A stretch of DNA of 64,000 nucleotides from Roseateles puraquae (lineage in GTDB: Bacteria; Pseudomonadota; Gammaproteobacteria; Burkholderiales; Burkholderiaceae_C). Shown here in pieces: positions 17,126-24,928 of this stretch. A program made the translations under genes and the position numbers. The notes under the pieces were generated by a model that saw only the letters and a list, made by a program, of their open reading frames with translations, was not told where the DNA came from and made no database searches. Location: positions 558,001 to 622,000 of the forward strand of contig NZ_NISI01000002.1 of assembly GCF_002205845.1 (NCBI RefSeq). The letters are read 5' to 3'. The first letter of the stretch is position 1. Each line of letters begins with the position of its first letter.

Positions 17126-18156
17126 GGGAATGTGGCAGGCAGATGACGCGCCGGATTATCGCGACCGGCTTGGCCACTGATCGCGGGCAGGCAGCCCAGG
17201 CCGTGCAGCGCCGCTGCCACGGCGTCGTCCAGCGGCGTGTGCGGTTCCCGACCCAGCACCCGGGCCAACCCCGTGCCGGCCAGTCGCACCGGGCGTTGCC
17301 AGAGGTAGCGCATTTCGCGCATTTCATGGAAGGTCTTGACGAAGGGCGAAGCGAGCGTGAGCAGCCACCACGGGAAGCGGGCGATGCGTGGCACTTGACT
17401 GGTCTCGCGGGCCACCACGCGTTGGATGGCCTCTGCCATCTCTCGGCCGGTCGCGTCCCAGTGACCGTTCATGTGGAAGTTGTTGAACGGCGGCAGCGTG
17501 TCGCGCCGCTCGATCAGCTCGACCATGGCCTGCGCCACGTCCGGCAGATACGCCCACTGGTGGCCGACACCCGGCGCAGGCGGATTGGCGATGGACTTCA
17601 CCGGCCGCCCCACCTTGACCATGCCCTGCGAGAACCAGCTGTTGCGCGCCTGGGGCCCGAAGAAGTCGCCTGCCCGCACGATGATGACGCGCAGCCCCGC
17701 GCCACTGGCCGCTCGCAGCCGCCCCTCCATCTCGGCGCGGATGGCGCCCTTGCGCGTGACCGGATGCTGCGGGCTGTCCTCGGCCAGTGTGGGGAAGGCA
17801 TCAGGCCCGTAGTTGTAGACCGTGCCGGGCAGGACCACGGTGGCGCCTTCGGCATGCGCGGCGGCCACCGTGTGGTCGAGCATGGGCAGCACGACACGGT
17901 CCCAGTCGCGGTAGCCAGGCGGGTTCACGGCATGCACGATGACGCTGCAGCCGCGGGCGGCCTGGCGCACGTCGGTCGCGTTCAGCGCGTCGCCGCGCAG
18001 CCAGTGCAGGCCTTCGCGGAGCTCGTGAGCAGAGGCAAGGCCTCGCCTGAGGGCCTTCACCGTCCACCCTGCATCGCGCAGCCGCCGCGCCACTTCGCCA
18101 CCAATGCCGCCACTCGCACCCAGCACCAGGGCCGTCTTCGTCTTGCCTTGCATCAT
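17122..18156 (-). CDS. NAD(P)-dependent epimerase/NmrA-like Rossmann protein
   Basis: 344-residue extended-SDR/atypical Rossmann protein. The cofactor motif LVLGASGGIGGEVARRL is at residues 10-26, the HAVNPPGYRDWDRVV segment near 75, and VLPGTVYNYGP near 107 (Tyr in the SDR-like position, no following Lys), then GDFFGP. Predicted soluble NAD(P)-binding protein of unknown substrate. It is first in a two-gene operon with the Anbu gene (4-bp overlap) and divergent from the LysR gene, which may control it. Confidence 0.75.
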   Translation of the reverse strand: MMQGKTKTALVLGASGGIGGEVARRLRDAGWTVKALRRGLASAHELREGLHWLRGDALNATDVRQAARGCSVIVHAVNPPGYRDWDRVVLPMLDHTVAAAHAEGATVVLPGTVYNYGPDAFPTLAEDSPQHPVTRKGAIRAEMEGRLRAASGAGLRVIIVRAGDFFGPQARNSWFSQGMVKVGRPVKSIANPPAPGVGHQWAYLPDVAQAMVELIERRDTLPPFNNFHMNGHWDATGREMAEAIQRVVARETSQVPRIARFPWWLLTLASPFVKTFHEMREMRYLWQRPVRLAGTGLARVLGREPHTPLDDAVAAALHGLGCLPAISGQAGRDNPARHLPATFP

Positions 18157-18248
18157 CGCGCTCCAGTCGTTGTCGATGGCACGGATTCTGGAAAGCGGCG
18201 GCCTGGTTTGGAATTGCTGAGCATGATGGTTCGGCTATACATTTGTGT

Positions 18249-19142
18249 ATGGCCTCCACGCTGCCTTGGGAACTGCTGCGCACCTTTCTCGGGGTGCTCC
18301 GCGAGGGCTCGTTGTCGGGCGCCGCGCGCACCCTGGGCCTGACCCAGCCGACCGTCGGCCGCCATGTCGCCGCGCTGGAGCAAGCACTCGGCCAGCCGCT
18401 GTTCACCCGTTCGTCCACGGGCCTGCTGCCGACCGAGGCGGCGCGGGGTCTGCGCGGCTATGCCGAGCAGATGGAAACTGCCGCGGCGGCCTTGCAACGC
18501 GCGGCCACCGCGCGCGACGAAGGTGTCCACGGCACCGTGCGCGTGACGGCGAGCGAAGTCGTGGGCGTGGAGGTGCTGGCGCCGGTCTTTGCCGATCTCC
18601 GCAAGCGCCATCCCGGTGTCGTGCTGGAACTGGCCCTGAGCAATCAACTGCAGGACCTGCTGCGTCGCGAGGCCGACATCGCGGTGCGCATGACGGCGCC
18701 TGAACAGGGGCAGCTCATCGCGCGGCGCGTCGGCGATATCGAACTGGGCTTCTTCGCCCGGCCCGACTACCTGGACCGCCAAGGCCGGCCCGCCACGCTG
18801 GCCGAGTTGCGTGGCCATACCCTGATCGGCTTCGACACCGTCACGCCCTTCATTCGGGCCGGTGCCAAGCGCCTGGGTGGCATCACCCGGGAGACGTTTT
18901 CGGTGCGCTGCGATTCCGACCTCGCCCAGCTGGCGTTGCTGCGCGCGGGGGCCGGCATCGGCGTGTGCCAGGTGCCACTGGCGGCCCGCGAGCCGGCCCT
19001 GGAGCGCCTGCTGGCCGACCAGTTCAGCTGGCCGCTGCAGACCTGGGTCGCCATGCATGAGGACCTGCGCCAGAACGCCGCCTGCCGCGTGGTGTTCGAC
19101 GCGCTCGTCGAGGCGCTGTCGCGCCACGTGGCGGCGGCTTGA
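18249..19142 (+). CDS. LysR-family transcriptional regulator
   Basis: 297-residue regulator. The N-terminal winged HTH (about residues 5-62) contains GSLSGAARTLGLTQPTVGRHVAAL, and the substrate-binding domain runs from about 90 to 290. The ATG is chosen; a TTG two codons earlier is possible. It is divergent from the epimerase/Anbu operon with a 92-bp intergenic region, the usual arrangement for a LysR protein controlling its neighbour. The inducer is unknown. Confidence 0.9.
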   Translation: MASTLPWELLRTFLGVLREGSLSGAARTLGLTQPTVGRHVAALEQALGQPLFTRSSTGLLPTEAARGLRGYAEQMETAAAALQRAATARDEGVHGTVRVTASEVVGVEVLAPVFADLRKRHPGVVLELALSNQLQDLLRREADIAVRMTAPEQGQLIARRVGDIELGFFARPDYLDRQGRPATLAELRGHTLIGFDTVTPFIRAGAKRLGGITRETFSVRCDSDLAQLALLRAGAGIGVCQVPLAAREPALERLLADQFSWPLQTWVAMHEDLRQNAACRVVFDALVEALSRHVAAA

Positions 19143-19193
19143 TTCGCGGCGGTTCAGCGCCACCGCCGCGCGGCCACGGTGCCGGCCTTGCCT

Positions 19194-21005
19194 TCAGGGC
19201 CGATGGCGCCGCGCACGGGTCCACGCCGCTGCCGTGAGCGCGGCCAGCACCAGCAGCCCCGCGGCCGGTTCCGGCACGCCGTGGGCATCCAGGGCCATCA
19301 GGCTGAGGCGAACGGCGTCAGCGTCGATGGTCAGGACATAGCGGAAGAAGGGGTCGAGGTTCTCGATGGAGAACAGTGATTCGTTCAGGCCGTCGAGCGA
19401 GCCCGCGAGGATCAGGTCAAACGCCAACCCATCCATGAAGTCGAAGTCGCGATCGAAAGCCACGGTGACGTACTGCAGGCCGTCGAATGCGGCCCGGCCG
19501 GTGACATCAAACGCGCCGTAGTCCGACGGCGTGCCGATCAGGAAACGGAGGTGATCGGTGCTGACCGCCAGTTGTTGGCTCTTCACTTGATGCGCCACCT
19601 GGATGGCATCGGGGGCTGTCAGTGCCAGCGCGCCGTCAACGTCCATCGTCGAGTCGATGGTGAGACGGGTGCCCGCTGACAGTGAAGCGTGGCTGCTGGT
19701 GCTGACGGGGCCGACGACCGAGAGCGTGGCGCCCCCTGCGGCTGTGACGACGCCCTCGAAGGTGGTCGCGCCGAGGGTCAGCCCCACGCCGGCGGAGAGG
19801 TCCGTGCCGCGCCCCGCCCGGATCGTGCCGGACAGGTGAAGATCGTTCCCCGCGACGGCGCTGAAGTTCTGCGTGGCGTTGAGAGGCCCGCTGAAGCTCA
19901 GGTCGGTGCCCGCGGTCATGCCGATGCTCGTTCCTGCCGCCATGGAGGAATTGGTGATGTGGATGCCTTCAGCCGCCTGGAAGTTGATGGCCTGGCCTGC
20001 GCTGACGACGCTGCCGCTGAGCGCCAAGGACCTGTCTGCGAAAGCGCCGAGGTGGGTGCCGGCCGTGATGGAGGCACGGCTGCCGGTCACGTCGGTGCCG
20101 GCGGCGATGGTCAGCGTGTTGCCGACATTCAGGCTTGAGTTGATCGCCAGGCTGGTGCCGGCCGACAGCGATGCCTGGCCGCTCGCGGTGACCGGGCCGA
20201 TGACGGCCATCGTTGTGCCCGCCGTTGCGGCGACGCCGCCCTGAAAGGTGGCGGCGTCCAGTGTCAGCGACAAGCCGGCCGTGAGCGTGGTGCCGCGGCC
20301 GGTCTGGATGCTGCCGGACAGCCGCAGGTCGTGGGCGGCCGTGGCACTGAAGACTTGAGCGGCGTCGACTTGCCCATCGAAGGTCAGGTTCGTGCCGGCC
20401 GTCATGCCGATGCTGGTCCCGGCCGTGAAGGCCGAGCCCGTGAGGCTCATGCTGTTGCCCGCGTCGAGCGAGATCGACCGGGCGGCCGTGGTGATGCTCT
20501 CACTCAATTCGAGCGCGCCGCCCGCGACGTAGCTCGCGCTGGTGCCGGCGGTGACCATCGCGCGATGGCCGTTCAGGGCGGTGCCCGCGGAGAGCGCCAA
20601 GCCCGTGCCGGCCGAGAGCGCGCCACCCATCTGCAGCATGTCGCCCGCGCTCAGCACCGTGCTCGCGCCCGATACCAGCGACCGCGACACCAACAGATTC
20701 TGGCCCGCCGTGACGGTGAGGTTGTTGTAGATGGTGAGATCGCCGACAGCGACGTTGCGACCGGCCGTCAGCGCGCCGTTGCCTGTCGCGACATTCACAC
20801 CTGAGGTGCCCAGGTCGCGCCCGGCTTCAGCCGTCAGGTGTCCGCTGACATGGACCGACGACAGCAGCAGATCGACCGGCGAGGTGTAGACCACGTCGGC
20901 CTGCGCTGCCGGGAGCAGGGCCCACACGGCCAAGAGTGATGCCATCCGGCGCAGGAGGACCAACGGGCAGGGTACGGCCTTGTAAGAGTTGCAGTGAGCG
21001 CTCAT
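19194..21005 (-). CDS. PEP-CTERM protein with haemagglutinin-like repeats
   Basis: 603-residue exported protein. The signal peptide ends ALLPAAQA near residue 36. Most of the chain is Ala/Gly/Ser/Thr-rich beta-helix-like repeats with recurring TAGTS, SAGT and TLTAG motifs reminiscent of filamentous haemagglutinins. The C-terminus has the PEP-CTERM sorting signal: VPEP, a hydrophobic helix and an Arg tail (RARRHRP). Residues about 190-295 and 360-465 are near-duplicates. It is probably processed by an exosortase and exposed in the extracellular matrix; no exosortase lies in the window. It converges on the LysR gene. Confidence 0.85.
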   Translation of the reverse strand: MSAHCNSYKAVPCPLVLLRRMASLLAVWALLPAAQADVVYTSPVDLLLSSVHVSGHLTAEAGRDLGTSGVNVATGNGALTAGRNVAVGDLTIYNNLTVTAGQNLLVSRSLVSGASTVLSAGDMLQMGGALSAGTGLALSAGTALNGHRAMVTAGTSASYVAGGALELSESITTAARSISLDAGNSMSLTGSAFTAGTSIGMTAGTNLTFDGQVDAAQVFSATAAHDLRLSGSIQTGRGTTLTAGLSLTLDAATFQGGVAATAGTTMAVIGPVTASGQASLSAGTSLAINSSLNVGNTLTIAAGTDVTGSRASITAGTHLGAFADRSLALSGSVVSAGQAINFQAAEGIHITNSSMAAGTSIGMTAGTDLSFSGPLNATQNFSAVAGNDLHLSGTIRAGRGTDLSAGVGLTLGATTFEGVVTAAGGATLSVVGPVSTSSHASLSAGTRLTIDSTMDVDGALALTAPDAIQVAHQVKSQQLAVSTDHLRFLIGTPSDYGAFDVTGRAAFDGLQYVTVAFDRDFDFMDGLAFDLILAGSLDGLNESLFSIENLDPFFRYVLTIDADAVRLSLMALDAHGVPEPAAGLLVLAALTAAAWTRARRHRP

Positions 21006-21128
21006 CGGCAGAGTCTCGCGACCCCGATGCCGTGCGTCATCGCCTGGATGGCGAGGGTCATGCCCCCGGGTGTGTGGGGGAGGGGCATGTCCGGTTTTCA
21101 GGCCAGACGGTGCCGTTGCGGCACGGCC

Positions 21129-21162
21129 AAAGAAAAAGCACCTGGCCGCGAGGCGAGGTGCT
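21129..21162 (-). terminator. Rho-independent terminator after tRNA-Arg
   Basis: Read on the minus strand, AGCACCT and AGGTGCT form a 7-bp stem with a 12-base loop, followed directly by TTTTTCTTT. It lies about 40 bp past the tRNA 3' end. Confidence 0.75.
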
Positions 21163-21200
21163 TGATGCAGCAGTTGGCCGCGAGGCTAAGTGCTTGATGC
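21144..21200. repeat. Two 25-bp direct repeats downstream of tRNA-Arg
   Basis: 21144-21168 and 21176-21200 match at 23 of 25 positions with a 32-bp period. One copy forms the loop and one stem arm of the tRNA terminator. This may be a small duplication or a relic of integration beside the tRNA. Confidence 0.7.
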
Positions 21201-21203
21201 GTC

Positions 21204-21279
21204 TGGCGCGCCCGGCTGGGATCGAACCAGCAACCCCTGCCTTCGGAGGGCAGTACTCTATCCATTGAGCTACGGGCGC
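21204..21279 (-). tRNA. tRNA-Arg (anticodon CCG)
   Basis: A full cloverleaf is visible on the minus strand: acceptor arms GCGCCCG/CGGGCGC, D-stem GCTC/GAGT, anticodon stem CTGCC/GGCAG around loop CTCCGAA (anticodon CCG, reading CGG), T-stem GCTGG/CCAGC with TTCGATC loop, and an encoded discriminator G plus CCA at 21204-21207. It closely resembles enterobacterial tRNA-Arg(CCG). Confidence 0.97.
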
Positions 21280-21338
21280 AGAGCGGCGCATTCTAGCAGT
21301 CGGGGTCTGCCCCGGGCGGAGGTGTGTGGGGGCCTGCC

Positions 21339-21344
21339 TATAAT
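21339..21344 (+). promoter_or_regulatory. Candidate -10 box for the cytochrome gene
   Basis: A perfect TATAAT lies about 100 bp upstream of the cytochrome c start in a GC-rich setting. No clear -35 TTGACA is seen 16-18 bp upstream, so this is tentative. Confidence 0.4.
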
Positions 21345-21444
21345 TCGGCGGTTTTTTGTGCCGCACCCGGGTGCTGGCGCAGAGCCCAAGTCCCGACCGA
21401 TCCAGCCCGTCCATCCAGCCCTGCTGGGGAGCCAAGAGGAATCC

Positions 21445-21984
21445 ATGAGCGCCAGCCAAGATCACGACCACGACGACGCCCACACCGGCCCGATCAAGAC
21501 CCCCAAGCAACTCGCGTGGGCGGTGCTGTTTGCCTTCGTGGTGCCGGTGGTGGTCATCATCCTGCTGGCCAATTACGTGAGCACGGCCGCCAAGCCGGCG
21601 GCCGGCACCGAGGCCTTCGAGGCCCAGGCCGTGGCGGCGCGCATCGCGCCGGTGGGTCATGTTGAGGTCAAGGACGCCAACGACGCCGCCTCGATGAAGA
21701 CCGGCGAGCAGGTGTTCCAGGCCCAGTGCGCGGCCTGCCACGCCAGCGGTGCCGCCGGCGCGCCCAAGTTCGGTGATGCGGGCGCCTGGGGCCCGCGCAT
21801 CAAGACGGGCCTGGAGACGCTCGTGAACTCGGCCCTGAAGGGCAAGGGCAACATGGGCCCGCAAGGCGGTGGCGACTTCAGCGATTTCGAGATCGCCCGT
21901 GCCGTGGTCTACATGGCCAACAACGGTGGTGCCAAGTTTGACGAGCCGAAGATGCCCGCACCGGCCGCTTCTGCCGCGCAGTAA
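21445..21984 (+). CDS. Membrane-anchored cytochrome c5-like protein
   Basis: 179-residue electron carrier. A hydrophilic His/Asp-rich N-terminus (DHDHDDAH) is followed by one membrane anchor (about residues 24-46, AVLFAFVVPVVVIILLANYV). The periplasmic class I cytochrome c domain has the haem site CAACH near residue 94 and the distal methionine probably in GNMGPQGGG near 136. The length and GAPKFGDAGAWGPRI match the cytochrome c5 group that shuttles electrons between respiratory complexes. The start is set by AAGAGGA upstream of the ATG; a strong terminator follows. Confidence 0.9.
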   Translation: MSASQDHDHDDAHTGPIKTPKQLAWAVLFAFVVPVVVIILLANYVSTAAKPAAGTEAFEAQAVAARIAPVGHVEVKDANDAASMKTGEQVFQAQCAACHASGAAGAPKFGDAGAWGPRIKTGLETLVNSALKGKGNMGPQGGGDFSDFEIARAVVYMANNGGAKFDEPKMPAPAASAAQ

Positions 21985-22004
21985 GCACACCTTCCCGCCT
22001 CGAC

Positions 22005-22029
22005 AAGGGCTGCCTCGGCAGCCCTTTTT
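22005..22029 (+). terminator. Rho-independent terminator of the cytochrome gene
   Basis: A perfect 10-bp stem (AAGGGCTGCC/GGCAGCCCTT) with a 2-base loop, continuing into a T-run, 20 bp after the cytochrome stop. Confidence 0.9.
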
Positions 22030-22053
22030 CATGCCCGTTCGCGGGCGCCCGCC

Positions 22054-23238
22054 TCAGGGGCAGGGTGGCTGGCCCGGCATCTGCTGCAGCAAGTCGATGC
22101 GGGGCCCCGCAGCGAGTACCTTCAGGTCGGGCGTGAAGCGCAGCAGCCGGCTGCTGTCGATCTGGCGCAGCGGCCAGCCGAGGGTGCGCAGCGCCTGGGC
22201 GGTCAGCCGCCCGCGGGCGACGCCCGTGCTGCCACTGAAGTTCACGGCCATGCTGACTTGCTGGCCGCCCTGCTGACCGCTGACCTGGGCATTGACCACA
22301 TGGCTGCTGCCGGGGGCGGGCGGTTTGTCGAGCTGCACTTCGAAGCTGAGTGCCACGGCCTGTACGCAGTTCGCGCCCATCTCCGGGGTCATGCCGATGA
22401 AGCGAAGTTGCGCCTCGGCGCTGGCCACGTCGACCGACTGGGTCAGCACCAGTGGTGCGCGGTCGGGCTGAGGCTGCCACTGCACCTCGATGCGATGCAT
22501 GCCGGTCTGCGCGGGTTGCCACTGGGCGAAGAAGACGCCGGGCTCGATGACGGCCTGGGGGCCGGACGGCGTGGGCAGCCGCGCATCTGCGGTGGTGTCG
22601 ATGACGGCCTGGCCGCGGGCGTCCAGCACCCGCACCGCAAGCGTCGGGCGCTGGGTGATTGTGTCGCCCATGTCGTAGGCGCGCAGCGTCAGCAGCTGCG
22701 GCTGACCCACGCCCGGCGCGGCGGGTTGGGTCCAGAGGGCGAGTGAGAAGCGAGGATTGACCCGGTAGGTGAACAGCAGCCGGGCCGCGCGTGCATCCGT
22801 GGCCGTGCGTTCCAGCACCAGTTGCCAACGGCCCGCGGCAGGGTTGAGCACCGGGGGCAGTTGATAGGCGTCGCCCAGCTCGGGCTGCTTGATCTCGGCG
22901 GCCGGCTGGCGGTTCAGTTGCTGCGGTGTGCGGCGCCAGACGGTGCGGCCACCGGGGTCGATCAGCGACAGCGCCGCCAGGCTGGCGGTGGTGCGGAGTT
23001 CGCTGAAGCCGAGGTAGCCATCCACCCGGGCGGGCACCTCCAGCGGGATGACGTGTCGCGCCTGCGTCGGCAGCGCCTGCTGCACGAGGATGGCGGGTGG
23101 CGAGGGCGGCACGAGCGTGGGCAGGCCGGGCGGAGAGGTCTGTGCCGCCGCCCAAGTCACTGCGCCACCCATCAGGCTGAGGAGGGCGACGCGGCGCAGG
23201 CGGAGGGTCAGTTCTTGGGGCAGGCGCCGGCTGAACAT
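22054..23238 (-). CDS. Exported beta-sandwich protein, related to the upstream dockerin protein
   Basis: 394-residue protein with a signal peptide (MFSRRLPQELTLRLRR then a hydrophobic core ending AAAQ, near residue 33). The mature part appears to be repeated beta-sandwich domains. The first (about 55-160, LSLIDPGGRTVWRR) parallels TLTLIDPSGTPRLLP in the upstream 570-residue protein, and a second repeat (LTLRAYDMGDTITQRPTLAV) follows the same pattern. It lacks the dockerin tail. The start overlaps the end of the upstream gene by 31 bp, so it belongs to the same transcript. The function is unknown. Confidence 0.75.
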   Translation of the reverse strand: MFSRRLPQELTLRLRRVALLSLMGGAVTWAAAQTSPPGLPTLVPPSPPAILVQQALPTQARHVIPLEVPARVDGYLGFSELRTTASLAALSLIDPGGRTVWRRTPQQLNRQPAAEIKQPELGDAYQLPPVLNPAAGRWQLVLERTATDARAARLLFTYRVNPRFSLALWTQPAAPGVGQPQLLTLRAYDMGDTITQRPTLAVRVLDARGQAVIDTTADARLPTPSGPQAVIEPGVFFAQWQPAQTGMHRIEVQWQPQPDRAPLVLTQSVDVASAEAQLRFIGMTPEMGANCVQAVALSFEVQLDKPPAPGSSHVVNAQVSGQQGGQQVSMAVNFSGSTGVARGRLTAQALRTLGWPLRQIDSSRLLRFTPDLKVLAAGPRIDLLQQMPGQPPCP

Positions 23239-24920
23239 TGGCGGTTCACAATCTCGCGGGCATCGAGCAGGTCGATTTTGCCGTCGCCGTTGATGTCTCG
23301 GCGGTCGCCCGGGATGCGCGGCACCTGGCCGCGTGACTGCAGCACGATGTCGCGGTCAGCGGCCCCGACGGCGCCGTCGCCGTTGAGGTCGCTGGTGATG
23401 GTCGGGAAGAACTGCCAGCGCGAGAAGTCGCTCGCGGTCACCGGCACGCGCGAGGCCTGGGCGCTGCGGCCCCCGCTGACCACCAGCACGGAGTCGATCG
23501 TGAACGGGCCGTCGCTGCTTTGCAGCCGGTTCGCCAGCACGCTGGCCGAGACGTTGTTGCTGCCCACGGCGAGGTTCGGGCTGAGACCGAACTGCCCCAC
23601 TTCCACCCCCTTGTTGTCGATGACCTTGAACGACACCTGGTAGGCGCCCGCGGTGGTCACGCGGATGGGCAGTGTGAAGTCGAGCTGGCCGATGAACTTG
23701 CCCCGCAGTGGCGCGGCCACGGTGGCGCTGGCGTTGATCTCGATCGGGTCGGCGCACAGCTGGCTAAGCGCAATGCTCGGGAAGCTGTACGCACTGGCCT
23801 TGCGCAGTTCCAGCCAGGGCTGGCCGCTGATGAAGTTGAGCACGTCCAGCGGGTCGACCGTGAACACGCCACCCTCGGCCAGCTGGGTGCGGATCTCGGC
23901 CGCCGTGAAGCGGGTGCTGGTGTTCAACGCGCCAGGCGCCGTGAGCGTGGCGCCGGTGCGCTTGACGACGGTCTTGCCGCTGGGGCTGCGCAGCGTGGCC
24001 ACCGTGGCGTAGTCGCCCGCGAGGCTGGCGCTGCCGGCGGTGTTCACGTCCAGCGAGGCCACGCAGTTGGCGGTGCCGCGGTTGATGACGCCGCTGATGC
24101 TGCCGAAGGTGTAGTTGGCCGGCACGATGTCGATGCTGGCCTGCGCGGAGCGCCGCGCCAGTTGGCCACCCGGCAGCAGGATGCTCGCCTCGCCCAGCAC
24201 CTGGTAGTTGCCGGGTTCGGTGAAGGTCGTGCCCTTGCTGTAGATGCCGTCGCCGGCCTTGCCGTCGAAGTCGGTCGCCTGGCCGGAGTCCACGGCCTGC
24301 AGCACGGTGGTGGGCGAGCCGGGCTTGCTGATGGTGAGCGTGGGTGACAGGCCGCCGATCGGCTGACCGTTGTTGACTGCCAGCAGACCCAGCGGCACCG
24401 GCTGGCCGACGCGGAAGACCTGGCCCGTCAGGGCCAGGCCGACCTGCACCGGGGTGCGGCTCAGCACGGTCACGACGGCTGCTGTGGCGTGGGGCGAGGC
24501 CGGGAAGTCGAAGCGCAGCGTCCAGTCGCCATCGGCCGGGTTGGTGATCTCGGGGGTCAGGAACTGCCGGCCCGGCAGCGGCGGGCTGAGCGTGCTCCCC
24601 TCCAGCAGCGCGACGCCGGCATCACCCGGCAGCAGCCGCGGCGTACCGCTGGGGTCGATGAGGGTCAGCGTCACGTCCGGCACCGGCACCGTGGCCTGCA
24701 GCCGGAAACCGTCCAGCGCCGAGACCGGCAGCGTGAACTGCACCGAGGTCTGGCCGCTGACGATGGTGGCGCCCAGCGTGACCGGGGCGCCGACGTTGAT
24801 CTGGGCGCTCTTGCCCGTCTGCGCCAGCGCCGGTGTGGCGTGGAAGGCCAGCGGGAGGCAGGAGAGGGCCACCGCGACCGCGATGCGGCCACGGGACAGT
24901 GGCTTGCTTTGCTTGCTCAT
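23208..24920 (-). CDS. Exported protein with C-terminal type I dockerin
   Basis: 570-residue secreted protein (signal peptide ends PALAQ near residue 34). The bulk is beta-sandwich-like sequence with a calcium-type loop DFDGKAGDGIYSKG near 220. The last 55 residues form a dockerin: two calcium loops, DLNGDGAVGAAD and DINGDGKIDLLD, spaced about 25 residues apart, ending REIVNRQCSAGACPKN. Dockerins bind cohesin domains with high affinity, and a cohesin gene sits two genes upstream in the same direction. The role is probably structural in a surface complex; no catalytic site is recognised. Confidence 0.85.
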   Translation of the reverse strand: MSKQSKPLSRGRIAVAVALSCLPLAFHATPALAQTGKSAQINVGAPVTLGATIVSGQTSVQFTLPVSALDGFRLQATVPVPDVTLTLIDPSGTPRLLPGDAGVALLEGSTLSPPLPGRQFLTPEITNPADGDWTLRFDFPASPHATAAVVTVLSRTPVQVGLALTGQVFRVGQPVPLGLLAVNNGQPIGGLSPTLTISKPGSPTTVLQAVDSGQATDFDGKAGDGIYSKGTTFTEPGNYQVLGEASILLPGGQLARRSAQASIDIVPANYTFGSISGVINRGTANCVASLDVNTAGSASLAGDYATVATLRSPSGKTVVKRTGATLTAPGALNTSTRFTAAEIRTQLAEGGVFTVDPLDVLNFISGQPWLELRKASAYSFPSIALSQLCADPIEINASATVAAPLRGKFIGQLDFTLPIRVTTAGAYQVSFKVIDNKGVEVGQFGLSPNLAVGSNNVSASVLANRLQSSDGPFTIDSVLVVSGGRSAQASRVPVTASDFSRWQFFPTITSDLNGDGAVGAADRDIVLQSRGQVPRIPGDRRDINGDGKIDLLDAREIVNRQCSAGACPKN

Positions 24921-24928
24921 GGCGGGCC

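Noticed and set aside
21058-22032. Minus-strand frame spanning tRNA-Arg and the cytochrome gene
   Set aside because: It would overlap a tRNA and a conserved cytochrome with two terminators inside it.
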